64,000 nucleotides of DNA from NCBI RefSeq assembly GCF_014904755.1, contig NZ_JACZFQ010000016.1:1-64000 (forward strand). The letters are read 5' to 3'. Both the position numbers and the translations under genes were made by a program. The notes under the pieces are model-generated. The model saw nothing but the letters and a program-made list of their open reading frames with translations. It did not search any database and was not told the origin of the DNA. Below, one piece after another: positions 27,085-36,705 of the stretch. How positions within the stretch are numbered: the first letter of the stretch is position 1; the number at the start of each line of letters is the position of its first letter. The DNA is from Neoluteolibacter marinus (lineage in GTDB: Bacteria; Verrucomicrobiota; Verrucomicrobiia; Verrucomicrobiales; Akkermansiaceae).

Positions 27085-28929
27085 ATGAGCGAAGCCACCC
27101 TCGAAACGCATTCCTTCCAGGCCGAGATCAAGCAGCTGCTCGATCTGGTTGTCCACTCCCTCTACACCGATCGCGAGATCTTCCTCCGCGAGCTGATCTC
27201 GAACGCCTCGGACTCGATGGAGAAACTCCGCCATCTCCAGGGCACCGAAAAGGACATCCACGATGCCGAGCTGCCGCTGGAGATCCACATCACCACCGAC
27301 AAGGAGGCGAAGACCCTGACGATCGCCGACCACGGCATCGGCATGACCCGCGGCGAGCTGGTCGAGAACCTCGGCACCATCGCCCATTCCGGCACCAAGG
27401 CGTTCCTCACCGCGATGAAGGAGAGCGGCAACTCGCCGGCCAACATGATCGGCCAGTTCGGCGTCGGTTTCTACTCCGCCTTCATGGTCGCTTCCGAGGT
27501 TCAGGTTCACACCCGCAGCTGGCGTGAAAACGGCGAGGACCTGGTCTGGACCAGCGATGGCACCAGCGGCTACTCGATCGAGGAGGACAAGGACCTCCAG
27601 CGCGGCGTGAAGATCGTGCTGAAACTGAAGGAGGAGCACGAGGAGTTTTCCGACGAGGCGCGGGTGAAGCACCTGATCGAGCGCTACAGCAACTTTGTCG
27701 GCTTCCCGATCCTGCTCAACGGCGAGCGCATCAACCAGGTCGAGGCGCTGTGGTTGAAGAACAAGTCCGACGTCACCGAGGAGGAGTACAAGGCCTTCTA
27801 CGAATTCGCCTGCCACGCCTACAACGACCCGGCCTACCGCCTGCACTTCGCCGCCGACGCGCCGATCGCGATCAACGCTCTGATCTTCGTGCCCGACGAG
27901 AACATGGAGCGCCTGGGCATGCAGAAGACCGAGCCGGCGGTCGCCCTCTACTGCAAGAAGGTCCTGATCGACCCGTCGCCGAAAGGCCTTCTGCCCGAGT
28001 GGATGCGCTTCCTGAAGGGCGTGATCGACAGCGCCGACATCCCGCTGAACATCTCCCGCGAGACCATGCAGGACAGCGCGCTTGTGCGGAAGCTGGGCAG
28101 CGTGATCAGCAAGCGGGTGATCAAGATGTTCGAGAAGGAGGCGGAAGCCGACCCGGAGAAGTTCCAGGCGTTCTACCGCAAGTTCGAACGCTTCTTCAAG
28201 GAGGGCGTCGCCACCGATTACCCGAACCGCGACGCGCTCGCGAAGCTGCTGCGCTTCGAGTCGTCGATGACCGAGGACGGCAAGCTGTCCGGCTTCGCCG
28301 ACTACCTGGCCCGCGCCAAGGACGGCCAGGACAAGATCTACTTCCTGGTCGGCCCGAGCCGCACCCAGCTTGAGAGCAGCCCCTACGTCGAGGCCTTCAA
28401 GGCCCGCGGGCTGGAGGTTGTCTACTTCACCGACGCGATCGACGAGTACGTCATCGAATCGCTCGGCGAGTTCGACGGCAAAAAGCTGGTTTCGATCAGC
28501 CATGCCGGCGTGGAGCTGGAGGACAACGAGGCCGAAGGCGATGCGCTGGGTGCCGAGGAGACCGAACAACTCTGCGCCTTCCTCAAGGATAACCTCGGCG
28601 AGCGGGTGACCACGGTGGCCAGCGGCAAGCGGCTGGTCGACAGCCCGATCATCGCCCTCGTCCCGCAGGACGGGATGACTCCGCAGATGCGGCGGATGAT
28701 GAAGGCGATGGACGAGAACTTCGAGGACGAGGTGAAGGTCGAGCTGGAGATCAACCCGCGCCATCCGCTGGTCAAGAAGCTGGCCGAAGCCAAGGACAAG
28801 GATCCGGAACTCGCGAAGCTGGTCGCCAGCCAGTTGCTCGACAACGCGCTGATTTCGGCCGGCCTGCTCGACGATGCCCGCGACACCGTCAAGCGCATGA
28901 ACGCGCTGATGGAGAAGGCGATGGGGTAG
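27085..28929 (+). CDS. htpG: Chaperone protein HtpG (Hsp90)
   Basis: This is a 614-residue Hsp90 homologue, normal bacterial length. The GHKL ATPase domain (about residues 1-220) shows LISNASDSMEKLR, IADHGIGMTRGELVENLG, IAHSGTKAF and IGQFGVGFYSAF. The middle domain has LWLKNKSDVTEEEYKAFYE and LNISRETMQ. The C-terminal dimerisation domain ends with NPRHPLVKKL. It acts in the cytoplasm in late-stage protein folding. It has its own promoter and no operon partner. Confidence 0.97.
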   Translation: MSEATLETHSFQAEIKQLLDLVVHSLYTDREIFLRELISNASDSMEKLRHLQGTEKDIHDAELPLEIHITTDKEAKTLTIADHGIGMTRGELVENLGTIAHSGTKAFLTAMKESGNSPANMIGQFGVGFYSAFMVASEVQVHTRSWRENGEDLVWTSDGTSGYSIEEDKDLQRGVKIVLKLKEEHEEFSDEARVKHLIERYSNFVGFPILLNGERINQVEALWLKNKSDVTEEEYKAFYEFACHAYNDPAYRLHFAADAPIAINALIFVPDENMERLGMQKTEPAVALYCKKVLIDPSPKGLLPEWMRFLKGVIDSADIPLNISRETMQDSALVRKLGSVISKRVIKMFEKEAEADPEKFQAFYRKFERFFKEGVATDYPNRDALAKLLRFESSMTEDGKLSGFADYLARAKDGQDKIYFLVGPSRTQLESSPYVEAFKARGLEVVYFTDAIDEYVIESLGEFDGKKLVSISHAGVELEDNEAEGDALGAEETEQLCAFLKDNLGERVTTVASGKRLVDSPIIALVPQDGMTPQMRRMMKAMDENFEDEVKVELEINPRHPLVKKLAEAKDKDPELAKLVASQLLDNALISAGLLDDARDTVKRMNALMEKAMG

Positions 28930-29030
28930 CTCAATTCTCCAAGTCGAGCGGAAGTCGGCTGAAATGAAAGGGTGGGCGGAGGGCTTTCCGGCAAGCTCCG
29001 CCGCGCCCGTACGCAACTTGCAAAGTTGCG

Positions 29031-31337
29031 CTACTTCAGCTCGCCGGCCGTCCACGGGCGGCCGCTGCGGTCCTTGGTGGACTCCCGCAGTTCCTTGACC
29101 AGCTTCGGCGCAACGGCGGGTGCCTTGTTGCTCCACTCGTTGCGCACATAGGTGGCGATGTCGGCGAGCTTCTGGTCGGTGAACATCGGGTTCATGCCGA
29201 GCGCCGGCATGTCGGCGGTGGTGGTGTAGGTTTCGCCCGCGACCGTGACCGGGCCGGTCATGCCGTGGAGCATGATCTTGATCAGCACCTCGGGCTTGCC
29301 GGTGACCCACTCCGAGCCGTCGAGCGGTGGGCCGAGGGCCTGGACGCCGGAACCGTCCGGGCCGTGGCAGCTGAAACAAACCGCTTCCCCGGCGAACAAA
29401 GCCTTGCCCCGCTCCCAGGAGGCGAGCTGATCGCCCTTCAGTGACGGACCTTGCGGACCCTTGGTGGCGGCGTCCTTGGCACCCTGGTCGAGCCAGGCGA
29501 TGAAGCCCTTGTCCTTGGCGTCGGCGAGGGGCTTGAAATCGGCTTCGTGGCCGTGCAGCCCGGAGATTGCGGCCTCACGGATGAAGCGGGCCTTGGACTC
29601 GTCCTTCATGAGTTTGGCCAGCGCGTCGAGTGCGTCCGGAGTACCGATGGAGCCCAGGACGCGGGCGAGGTAAGGTGCGGCCTCCGGTGCGGCGGGCTTG
29701 AGGGCGACCAGTCCCTTGTCCAGTTTGGAAAGTTCGGCCGGGGCAAGCCGGGTGCACGCCCACAGTGCGGACGACTGGACTTTCGGGTTCTTGTCTTTCA
29801 GCGGTGCGACAAGATGGTCTGCCTTGAGCTCGCCCATGCCTTCGAGCGTCCAGAAGGCGTGAACGCGGGCGACCGGATCACCGTTGGCGGCGAGCTTGGC
29901 GAGGAAGGGCACGGTCGCGGCATCCTTGCGGTCGACCAGGACCCGCTGGGCGGTCTCGCGGTGCCAGGCGTTGGGATGCATCAGCATCTTGACGAGGTCG
30001 AGTCCCTGCAGCGCTGCGATATCAACCTTCGGCTCGATCTTGCCGGATTTACTACGGACCCGGTAGATCCGGCCGTGGCCGAACGCGGGCTTGTCGAGCC
30101 CGCGGGCGAGGTGCTGCTCGCGCAGGTAGCTGGTCTGGTAGGTCTTGTGCTGGATGATGCCGTGATACATGTCGACGACGTAGAGCGAGCCGTCGGGAGC
30201 TGTGTAGGCGTTGACCGGCCGGAAGCGCTCGTCGGTGGAGGCGAGGAATTCCTTTTCGCCGAGACGGTGGCGGCCGCTGAGCTTGCCGTCCTTTTCCTCG
30301 ATCTCGATCGCCTTGACGAGGTTGGCAACCGACTCGCAGGTGAACCCGGTGCCGTACCAGTCCTTCGGGAAGTTGGTGCCGCGGTAAACCGTCATCCCGG
30401 CGGAGGCGGTGGTGTTGATCAGCTTGTGGGTCTTCGGGTCGAGCGTCTGCTCCTTGTAGCCGTTCTTGCGGTCCATGTAGGCGCGGTTGACGGCGGGCGT
30501 GACGCGGATCGGCCAGGTGCGGTTGTTGCCGAGGGCGGCGGTGTCGTTGTACTTCGGCTTCACCGCGGGATTCGCGGTGAGCAGGTTCGGGGCGAGGCTT
30601 TCGCCGAACAGAAAGGCCGAGTTGTGATTGTGGTAGAGCCGCCCCCAGTCGTCCCGGGCGATGCCCCACTGGCCGCGGAAGGCGGTCGGCTCGATGATCC
30701 ACTTGCCGTCGATGCGGCGCAGGCGCTTGTCGGACTTGGCGAGGTAGAGCCAGTTGTCGAGGCCGGGCAACAGGCCGTTCGGCTTGTGCTCGACGTTTCC
30801 GCCGCCGTTGAACTTGCCGTCGATCACCTCGATCTCTCCGGCCGGCTTGAGGCCGTCGCGCTTGACCCAGCAGAGGCGGTGCTCGTCGAGGAACAGGATG
30901 CCGTCTTCGAAGACGGTCACCGCGCGGGGCAGCAGCACCTTGTCGAGGAAGACGGTCTTCTTGTCGGTTTTGCCGTCGCCGTCGCTGTCTTCCAGCACGC
31001 TGATCCGGCCTTCGGGGATGTTCTCGCCCTTGCCGTCGATGTCGGGCATGTAGCCGCGCATTTCGCAGACCCAGATCCGGCCGGCGGGATCGAAGTCGAG
31101 GCAGACCGGCTTTTCGACCATCGGTTCGGTGGCGACCGGTTCGATGACGAACCCGGGCGCGATCTCGAAGGACTTCAAGGCATCCTCGACCGACAGGACC
31201 GGCGAGGGCGGGATTTCGCTCTCGGGAACGACGGGAGCCATGTTGTCGTGGCCGTCCCGGTCGCCCTGCTGGGCGGGGACCGGGAGCGTGCCGAGGAGGA
31301 CGGCGGCGAGGAAGTGCGGGCGCATGGGCGGCTTCAT
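29031..31337 (-). CDS. PVC-type heme-binding CxxCH protein, large secreted dehydrogenase-like
   Basis: This is 768 residues, starting MKPPMRPHFLAAVLLGTLPV with a signal peptide. Residues about 60-400 form a beta-propeller of the membrane-bound dehydrogenase type typical of planctomycetes and Verrucomicrobiota (CLDFDPAGRIWVCEMRGY, VYRGTNFPKDW, YVVDMYHGIIQHKTY). Residues about 430-620 are HEAT-like repeats. The C-terminal cytochrome c domain has the heme motif CFSCHGPDG and an axial Met region (MPALGMNPMF). It is probably a periplasmic c-type heme redox protein acting on sugars or polyols. The substrate is unknown. It is similar in layout to the gene at 36706. Confidence 0.88.
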   Translation of the reverse strand: MKPPMRPHFLAAVLLGTLPVPAQQGDRDGHDNMAPVVPESEIPPSPVLSVEDALKSFEIAPGFVIEPVATEPMVEKPVCLDFDPAGRIWVCEMRGYMPDIDGKGENIPEGRISVLEDSDGDGKTDKKTVFLDKVLLPRAVTVFEDGILFLDEHRLCWVKRDGLKPAGEIEVIDGKFNGGGNVEHKPNGLLPGLDNWLYLAKSDKRLRRIDGKWIIEPTAFRGQWGIARDDWGRLYHNHNSAFLFGESLAPNLLTANPAVKPKYNDTAALGNNRTWPIRVTPAVNRAYMDRKNGYKEQTLDPKTHKLINTTASAGMTVYRGTNFPKDWYGTGFTCESVANLVKAIEIEEKDGKLSGRHRLGEKEFLASTDERFRPVNAYTAPDGSLYVVDMYHGIIQHKTYQTSYLREQHLARGLDKPAFGHGRIYRVRSKSGKIEPKVDIAALQGLDLVKMLMHPNAWHRETAQRVLVDRKDAATVPFLAKLAANGDPVARVHAFWTLEGMGELKADHLVAPLKDKNPKVQSSALWACTRLAPAELSKLDKGLVALKPAAPEAAPYLARVLGSIGTPDALDALAKLMKDESKARFIREAAISGLHGHEADFKPLADAKDKGFIAWLDQGAKDAATKGPQGPSLKGDQLASWERGKALFAGEAVCFSCHGPDGSGVQALGPPLDGSEWVTGKPEVLIKIMLHGMTGPVTVAGETYTTTADMPALGMNPMFTDQKLADIATYVRNEWSNKAPAVAPKLVKELRESTKDRSGRPWTAGELK

Positions 31338-31475
31338 ACGGAATCTGGTCCCCGAGTTTTCGACAGCAGGCGGGGAATGTCAAAATTTGTATGACAGCGC
31401 GGCGGCTGAGGACGATTTGCCGGATGTTGGATCGTGAGCTGGCCAAGACCTCGGCGCCGTGTAGATTGTCGGGCG

Positions 31476-31895
31476 ATGAAACGTTGCATTTTCCCCCTCC
31501 TGCTGTTGGCGGCCTGCAGCCGCGATGACGAGGCCAAGGCACCGAAAGCGGTGGAGGTGCCGGAGGCGGCGGTCGAGGTGCACGCCGAGCCGATGGCGGA
31601 AGAGGTCGCGGAAGAAGCCACGGAGGTGGCCGAGGAGATGGCGCAGGAAGTGGGAGAAGCGGTTGACGAAACCACCGCGGACGAGCCGGCGACCCCTGGA
31701 GAGCATCTCGACCGGGCGATTGATGCGACGGGGAAAGGTCTCAAGACTGCCGGCGAGAAGACCGGTGACGCGGTGCGGACCGCCGGCGAGAAGACCGAGC
31801 AAGGCCTGCGGACGGCGGCCGATGCGACCGGGCGATTCCTCAAGCGGGCCGGCGAGCGCTTGGAGAAAGTCGGCGAGGAGCGGGAAGACGAGTGA
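31476..31895 (+). CDS. Lipoprotein with LEA-like amphipathic repeats
   Basis: This is 139 residues from the ATG at 31476 (MKRCIFPLLLLAACSRDDEA), with a clear lipobox (LAAC) at residue 14. A Glu/Ala/Val-rich acidic segment (about 25-70) is followed by 11-residue-type amphipathic repeats (GKGLKTAGEKTGDAV, TAGEKTEQGLRTAADATG). Such repeats are seen in LEA group-3 and apolipoprotein-like proteins and form helices on membranes. It diverges from the heme-protein gene. A role in envelope stress or membrane protection is plausible but unproven. Confidence 0.7.
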   Translation: MKRCIFPLLLLAACSRDDEAKAPKAVEVPEAAVEVHAEPMAEEVAEEATEVAEEMAQEVGEAVDETTADEPATPGEHLDRAIDATGKGLKTAGEKTGDAVRTAGEKTEQGLRTAADATGRFLKRAGERLEKVGEEREDE

Positions 31896-32148
31896 TCCCT
31901 GCATTTTGCACCGCCACTGTGACAAGTATTCCAGGGGCGGAATTGGGATTGATTGCGGCTGGCACTGAGTTAGTGTCGCGCCCGTCCACCCCCCGTTTAC
32001 TTGGCGCCTCCCCCAACTTGCGTTTGATCTTTTTCCGAAGCCAAGCCAGGGCGGGTCGCGGCACCCCCTGAGTCCGGGCAAGTCAATCTGTCAGTCCATG
32101 TGGATGGACCGCGGGTTGCCTGCACCCGGCTTCCGCCAATCCCCCCTG

Positions 32149-35100
32149 ATGAATTCCTCCCTGGTGCGCCACTGCGCAGCCGTCATTGCGTTCGCGATCC
32201 TGACACTTGGCAATGTGCGGGGGGGCGGCGTGTACTCCGACGGTCCGATCGTCAGTGAATTCCTCGCGTCCAATGGCACGGGGCTCACCGACCAATTCGG
32301 CATGCACGAGGATTGGATCGAGATTCACAACCCCGGGTCATCGTCTGCCAGTCTGCAGAACTGGTATCTGACCGACTCGACCTCGGACCTGAAGAAGTGG
32401 AGGTTCCCGGCGGTCACCCTGCCCGCCAACGGATATCTCGTGGTCTTCGCTTCCGATCGAAATTTGAAGAACACGGGCAGCCCGCTGCACACCAATTTCA
32501 AGCTGAGTGCCGGTGGCGAATACCTGGCCCTGGTGAAGCCTGACGGGGTGACGATCGCCTGGGAGTACTCCCCGCAGTTCCCGCAGCAGCTGTCCGACGT
32601 TTCTTACGGAGTCACACCGGTGCCGGGGACCGAGGTGGACTTGATCGGCAAAGACTCGCCGGTCGAGGTGATGGTCGGCACGGGGCCGGAGCCGTCGGGC
32701 TGGAAGCTTCCCGGGTTCGTTCCCGGACTTGAATGGAGCAACGGTCACTCCGGCGTCGGCTACGATACCAATCCCCCGGTTTCCTCCTCCGCCAAGGTCT
32801 TGTTCGTGGTGGACCTGGGAAGCGGCGGATCGACTTCTTCCGGCGACCAAGGAGTGATCAACCGTCTGCAATCGGTGCACGGGCATCAGGTCACGGTGGT
32901 CGATGATGCCGACGTCGAGGCATCCAGTGCCGACGGCATGGACCTGGTGCTGGTGTCCTCCACGGTGAATTCCAGCCTGGTGAATACCAAGCTCCGCAAT
33001 GTCGCGGTGCCGCTGATCAACTGGGACCGCTCGTTGACGGACGATTTTAATTTCAGCACCGCGGGCTCGAACCTGAACTCCCAGACGGAAATCACCATCA
33101 CATCGACCGGGGCAGCGCATCAGATCGGGGCTTCGTTTCCGGCCGGGCCGCTCACGGTCACCGGCTCGCCGATCAGCTTCAACACCGCGGGCTCCGCGAG
33201 CATCGCTCCCGGCGGCGTGGTCGTCGCAACCGCGAGCAACGGGAGCCCCGCCATCCTGACGATCGACAAGGGCATGCAGTTGCGCGGGGGCACGCCGGCC
33301 GCGGACGTCCGCATTCACATCTTCCTCAACGACGACGGGCTCGCCGACCTGAATGCCGACGGGCTGGCGCTTTTCGATGCCTGCATCGATTATGCGCTGA
33401 AGGATTTCGTGCCCCCGGCGCCTTACGCCGGCCTGATTGGCCTCGACGTCGAGGCGGAGATGAAGGGTAACGCGACCTCCGCCCTCATGCGCTTCAATTT
33501 CACGCCGGACGAAGTGGGGGCGATCTCGTCGCTGCGACTCAAGATGAATTGCGACGATGGCTATGTCGCCTGGCTCAACGGGGTCGAGGTCGCCCGCAAG
33601 AATGTCCCGGCGTCGGTGTCGTGGAACTCGACCGCCACGGCGTCGTCGGACGGATTGGTCGTGGAGACGATCGATATCAGCAGCCACCTCGGCTTGTTAA
33701 TGGCGAATGTCCCGAACACGCTGGCCATCCAGGGCTTCAACACCTCGGCCGGTAGTGCCGATTTCCTCGTGATGCCGAACCTGGTGGCAGGCGCAGCGGT
33801 CCTCTCGAAGGAGGAATTCTACACCCAGCCGACCCCCGGGGCTGCCAACGTGAGCAGCAATTACGGGATCCTGCACGACGTGACCTTCAGTCGCGACCGG
33901 GGTTACTTCAGCAGTTCCTTCTCGCTGGTTCTCTCGTCCAGCGACGACGTGGGGGCGGAGATCCGCTACACCCTCGACGGGACCGAGCCGACCGCAACCA
34001 GCGGGATCCTCTACACCGGTCCGATTCCCGTCACCACCACCACCACCGTGCGGGCGGCCGCCTATCTGAGCGGCTGGACCACCCTGCGGCCGGAGACCCG
34101 GACCTTCCTGCACCTCCCCGACATCATCGGGCAGCCCGCGAGCATCCCGGGATGGCCCGAACCTTCCATCAGTGTCGCCAACGGTCTCTACCGGGACCAC
34201 GACTACGAGATGGACCCGGAGATCGTCGACGACCCGGACTACCACGACGACCTGATCGACGGCATGACCTCGATTCCGACCCTGTCGCTTGTGGTGAACC
34301 AATCGGACATGTGGAGCTCCAGCGGGACCGGCGGCTTCTACCGCAAGGACGACCTGGAGAAGCCCGCCTCGGTGGAATTCATCAATCCGGAGGATCCATC
34401 CCTCAACGTGCAGGCGGATTGCAGCATCAAGGGGCACAGCCACGACCGGATGAAGCGGTCGCTCCGCCTGTCGTTCACCTCCGCCTACGGGGAGTCGAAG
34501 TTCAACTCGACGATCTTCACCGGCGCGCCGCTGGTCGGGGACGCGGGGAACAAGGAGGTCGACAACATCGTGCTCCGGGCGGGCAACAACCGCAGCTTTG
34601 CACGCAGCTGGAATCCCACCAGCAGCACCTATTTCGAGGACGAGTGGTACCGCGACACGATCATCGACATGGGGAATCCCGGCGCGGCCGGCCGCTTCGT
34701 GCATCTCTTCATCAACGGCATTTACTGGGGCCTCTACAACGCGGTGCAGCGCCCCGATGCGGATCTCGCGGCAGGGGTGCTGGGCGGTGACAAGGACGAT
34801 TGGTTCAGTGTCAGCCACAGCGGCAACCACGGCAGCGGGAGCAGCGCCCGCTACGACTATCTGGTCGAGACCTTGACGACCAAGAACATGGCGAACCCCG
34901 CCAACTACACCGAGTTGAAGGAGTACGTCGATGTCTCCAGCTTCATCGACTACCTGCTTTGCAGTTTTTACATCGGGATGAACGACTGGCCCACCAACAA
35001 CTGGTGGGGAGCCAACCGGAACTCGCCGGCCGGGCCGATGTATTTCTTCGCCTGGGACGGCGAGACTTCCTGGGGCTCCGGGAACCAGTCGAACCTGACC

Positions 35101-36702
35101 GCCTGGGTGCATCCGGCTTTCGACAATTCGGGTTCGTCGGCGCCGCTGTCGAGGATCTGGCAGGCGGCGAAGGCCAGCCCGGATTTCCTCATGCTGGTGG
35201 CCGACCGGCTTTACAAGCACGTCTCGGAAGGCGGGGCTCTCGAGACCAGCCGGGCGGTCGAGCGTTGGGACGACCTGGCCGAGCACCTGCGCAAGCCGAT
35301 CGTCGCCGAATGCGCCCGTTGGGGTGACGTCATGCAGGAACCGCCGAGCCGGCCTGATGTGGAATGGCAGGGCGAGGTGACCAAGATCCGCAACCTGATG
35401 CTGAGTGGCACGGTCAACGGCACGGGCAACGACAGCAACGCCGACATCCTGGTCCACGAGATGCGGGAGGAAGGGTACTACCCGTCGATCGATCCACCGG
35501 TGATGAGCCAGAACGGCGGCGATGTGCCGGAAGACTTCCAGCTGACGATGAGCAATCCCAACGGCGGGGGGAGCATCTATTACACCCTCGACGGATCGGA
35601 CCCGAGATTGCCGGGCGGGGGCTTGAATCCGGACGCGGTCCAGTATTCCGGCGCGGTGACCATCAGCTTCTCGCTCACCGTCAAGGCGCGGGTCAAACAG
35701 TCGTCGAACTGGAGTGCGGTCAACGAGCGGCTGTTCGTGTCGGCGGGTTCGACCCCGCTGCGGGTCACCGAGATCATGTACAATCCGGCGGATCCCAGTC
35801 CGCAGGAGATTGCCGAGGGATACACGGACAACGAGCTGTTTGAGTTCCTCGAGTTCCGCAATGTCAGCGACATCGGCGTCGATCTCAACGGAGCCCATTT
35901 CACCAAGGGGCTGACCTTTACCTTCGGCAACAAGGTGCTGCCCCCGGGTGGTGTGGTGCTGCTCGTGAAGGACCCCGATGCCTTCGAGTTCCGCTACGGC
36001 AGCTCGATCCAGATCGACGGGGTCTACCAAGGGTCCCTCGACAATGACGGCGAGCAACTGCGGTTGCGCAGTGCCAGCGACGACATTCTCTTCGATTTCA
36101 CCTACAACGACGTTTGGTATCCGGTGACCGACCATGCCGGCTGGTCGTTGGTCACGGCGGATATCAATGCCCCGCTGTCATCCTGGAACACCCCGGCAGG
36201 CTGGCGTCCCAGTGCCAACCCCGGCGGTTCCCCGGGTGCCACGGACCCGGACCCGGTGCCGGTCGAGCTCTGGCGCATGGCCCACTTCAATGCCTCGCAA
36301 TTGACGGATCCGCTGATCGGCGATCTTGAGGCCGATGTCGACGGAGACGGTCTGGCCAATGCGCTGGAGTTCGTCTGCGGCACCGATCCCTGGGTGCCCG
36401 GGTGGTCGGCCGCCTCCGCCGACAACGGGCAGGTGGAGACACGCGGCCGGCCGGCCATCGTTCCCGGACCGGGGGGGGGCGAATGGCAGGTGCTCCTGGC
36501 GCGCCGGAAAGCCGCGGATCTCGCGGGGTTGGAGGTCGTCCCGCAGATGAGCTCGGGCTTGGCCGATTGGGATGAAATCCCGGGAACCCCCGAGGTGATC
36601 GCCGACGATGGAGAGATCGAGATCCTGGCGATCCCGTTCCCGGTCGAGCCCGGGGAATCGTCGCGCTACTTCCGTCTCCAGGTGACCCGGTCGTCGCCGT
36701 GA
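32149..36702 (+). CDS. Giant secreted protein: lamin-tail, chitobiase-like and CotH domains
   Basis: This is 1517 residues from the ATG at 32149 (MNSSLVRHCAAVIAFAILTL), with a signal peptide; an upstream in-frame ATG at 32098 adds 17 residues. A lamin-tail domain lies at about 30-130 (MHEDWIEIHNPGSSSASLQN). A chitobiase/hexosaminidase C-terminal-like repeat lies at about 590-650 (EIRYTLDGTEPTATSGIL). A CotH kinase-like region lies at about 690-1020 (DCSIKGHSHDRMKRSLRLSF, LFINGIYWGLYNAVQRPDAD, YFFAWDGETSW). A second chitobiase-like repeat (SIYYTLDGSDPRLPGG) and a second lamin-tail domain (LRVTEIMYNPADP) follow, then a dockerin-like calcium stretch (DVDGDGLANALEF). CotH proteins phosphorylate secreted proteins in Bacillus. 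The target here is unknown. Confidence 0.88.
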   Translation: MNSSLVRHCAAVIAFAILTLGNVRGGGVYSDGPIVSEFLASNGTGLTDQFGMHEDWIEIHNPGSSSASLQNWYLTDSTSDLKKWRFPAVTLPANGYLVVFASDRNLKNTGSPLHTNFKLSAGGEYLALVKPDGVTIAWEYSPQFPQQLSDVSYGVTPVPGTEVDLIGKDSPVEVMVGTGPEPSGWKLPGFVPGLEWSNGHSGVGYDTNPPVSSSAKVLFVVDLGSGGSTSSGDQGVINRLQSVHGHQVTVVDDADVEASSADGMDLVLVSSTVNSSLVNTKLRNVAVPLINWDRSLTDDFNFSTAGSNLNSQTEITITSTGAAHQIGASFPAGPLTVTGSPISFNTAGSASIAPGGVVVATASNGSPAILTIDKGMQLRGGTPAADVRIHIFLNDDGLADLNADGLALFDACIDYALKDFVPPAPYAGLIGLDVEAEMKGNATSALMRFNFTPDEVGAISSLRLKMNCDDGYVAWLNGVEVARKNVPASVSWNSTATASSDGLVVETIDISSHLGLLMANVPNTLAIQGFNTSAGSADFLVMPNLVAGAAVLSKEEFYTQPTPGAANVSSNYGILHDVTFSRDRGYFSSSFSLVLSSSDDVGAEIRYTLDGTEPTATSGILYTGPIPVTTTTTVRAAAYLSGWTTLRPETRTFLHLPDIIGQPASIPGWPEPSISVANGLYRDHDYEMDPEIVDDPDYHDDLIDGMTSIPTLSLVVNQSDMWSSSGTGGFYRKDDLEKPASVEFINPEDPSLNVQADCSIKGHSHDRMKRSLRLSFTSAYGESKFNSTIFTGAPLVGDAGNKEVDNIVLRAGNNRSFARSWNPTSSTYFEDEWYRDTIIDMGNPGAAGRFVHLFINGIYWGLYNAVQRPDADLAAGVLGGDKDDWFSVSHSGNHGSGSSARYDYLVETLTTKNMANPANYTELKEYVDVSSFIDYLLCSFYIGMNDWPTNNWWGANRNSPAGPMYFFAWDGETSWGSGNQSNLTAWVHPAFDNSGSSAPLSRIWQAAKASPDFLMLVADRLYKHVSEGGALETSRAVERWDDLAEHLRKPIVAECARWGDVMQEPPSRPDVEWQGEVTKIRNLMLSGTVNGTGNDSNADILVHEMREEGYYPSIDPPVMSQNGGDVPEDFQLTMSNPNGGGSIYYTLDGSDPRLPGGGLNPDAVQYSGAVTISFSLTVKARVKQSSNWSAVNERLFVSAGSTPLRVTEIMYNPADPSPQEIAEGYTDNELFEFLEFRNVSDIGVDLNGAHFTKGLTFTFGNKVLPPGGVVLLVKDPDAFEFRYGSSIQIDGVYQGSLDNDGEQLRLRSASDDILFDFTYNDVWYPVTDHAGWSLVTADINAPLSSWNTPAGWRPSANPGGSPGATDPDPVPVELWRMAHFNASQLTDPLIGDLEADVDGDGLANALEFVCGTDPWVPGWSAASADNGQVETRGRPAIVPGPGGGEWQVLLARRKAADLAGLEVVPQMSSGLADWDEIPGTPEVIADDGEIEILAIPFPVEPGESSRYFRLQVTRSSP

Positions 36703-36705
36703 CCG

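Noticed and set aside
27052-29379. A 775-codon open frame on the minus strand across htpG
   Set aside because: It is antisense to htpG, has His/Asp/Val-rich composition typical of a mirror frame in GC-rich DNA, and shows no domain.
29451-31394. A 647-codon plus-strand frame inside the PVC heme-protein gene
   Set aside because: Antisense shadow; composition is repetitive Gly/Asp/Val/Glu and no start context or domain supports it.
33697-36135. An 812-codon minus-strand frame opposite the CotH gene
   Set aside because: Antisense shadow, rich in Arg, His and Val, with no recognisable fold.
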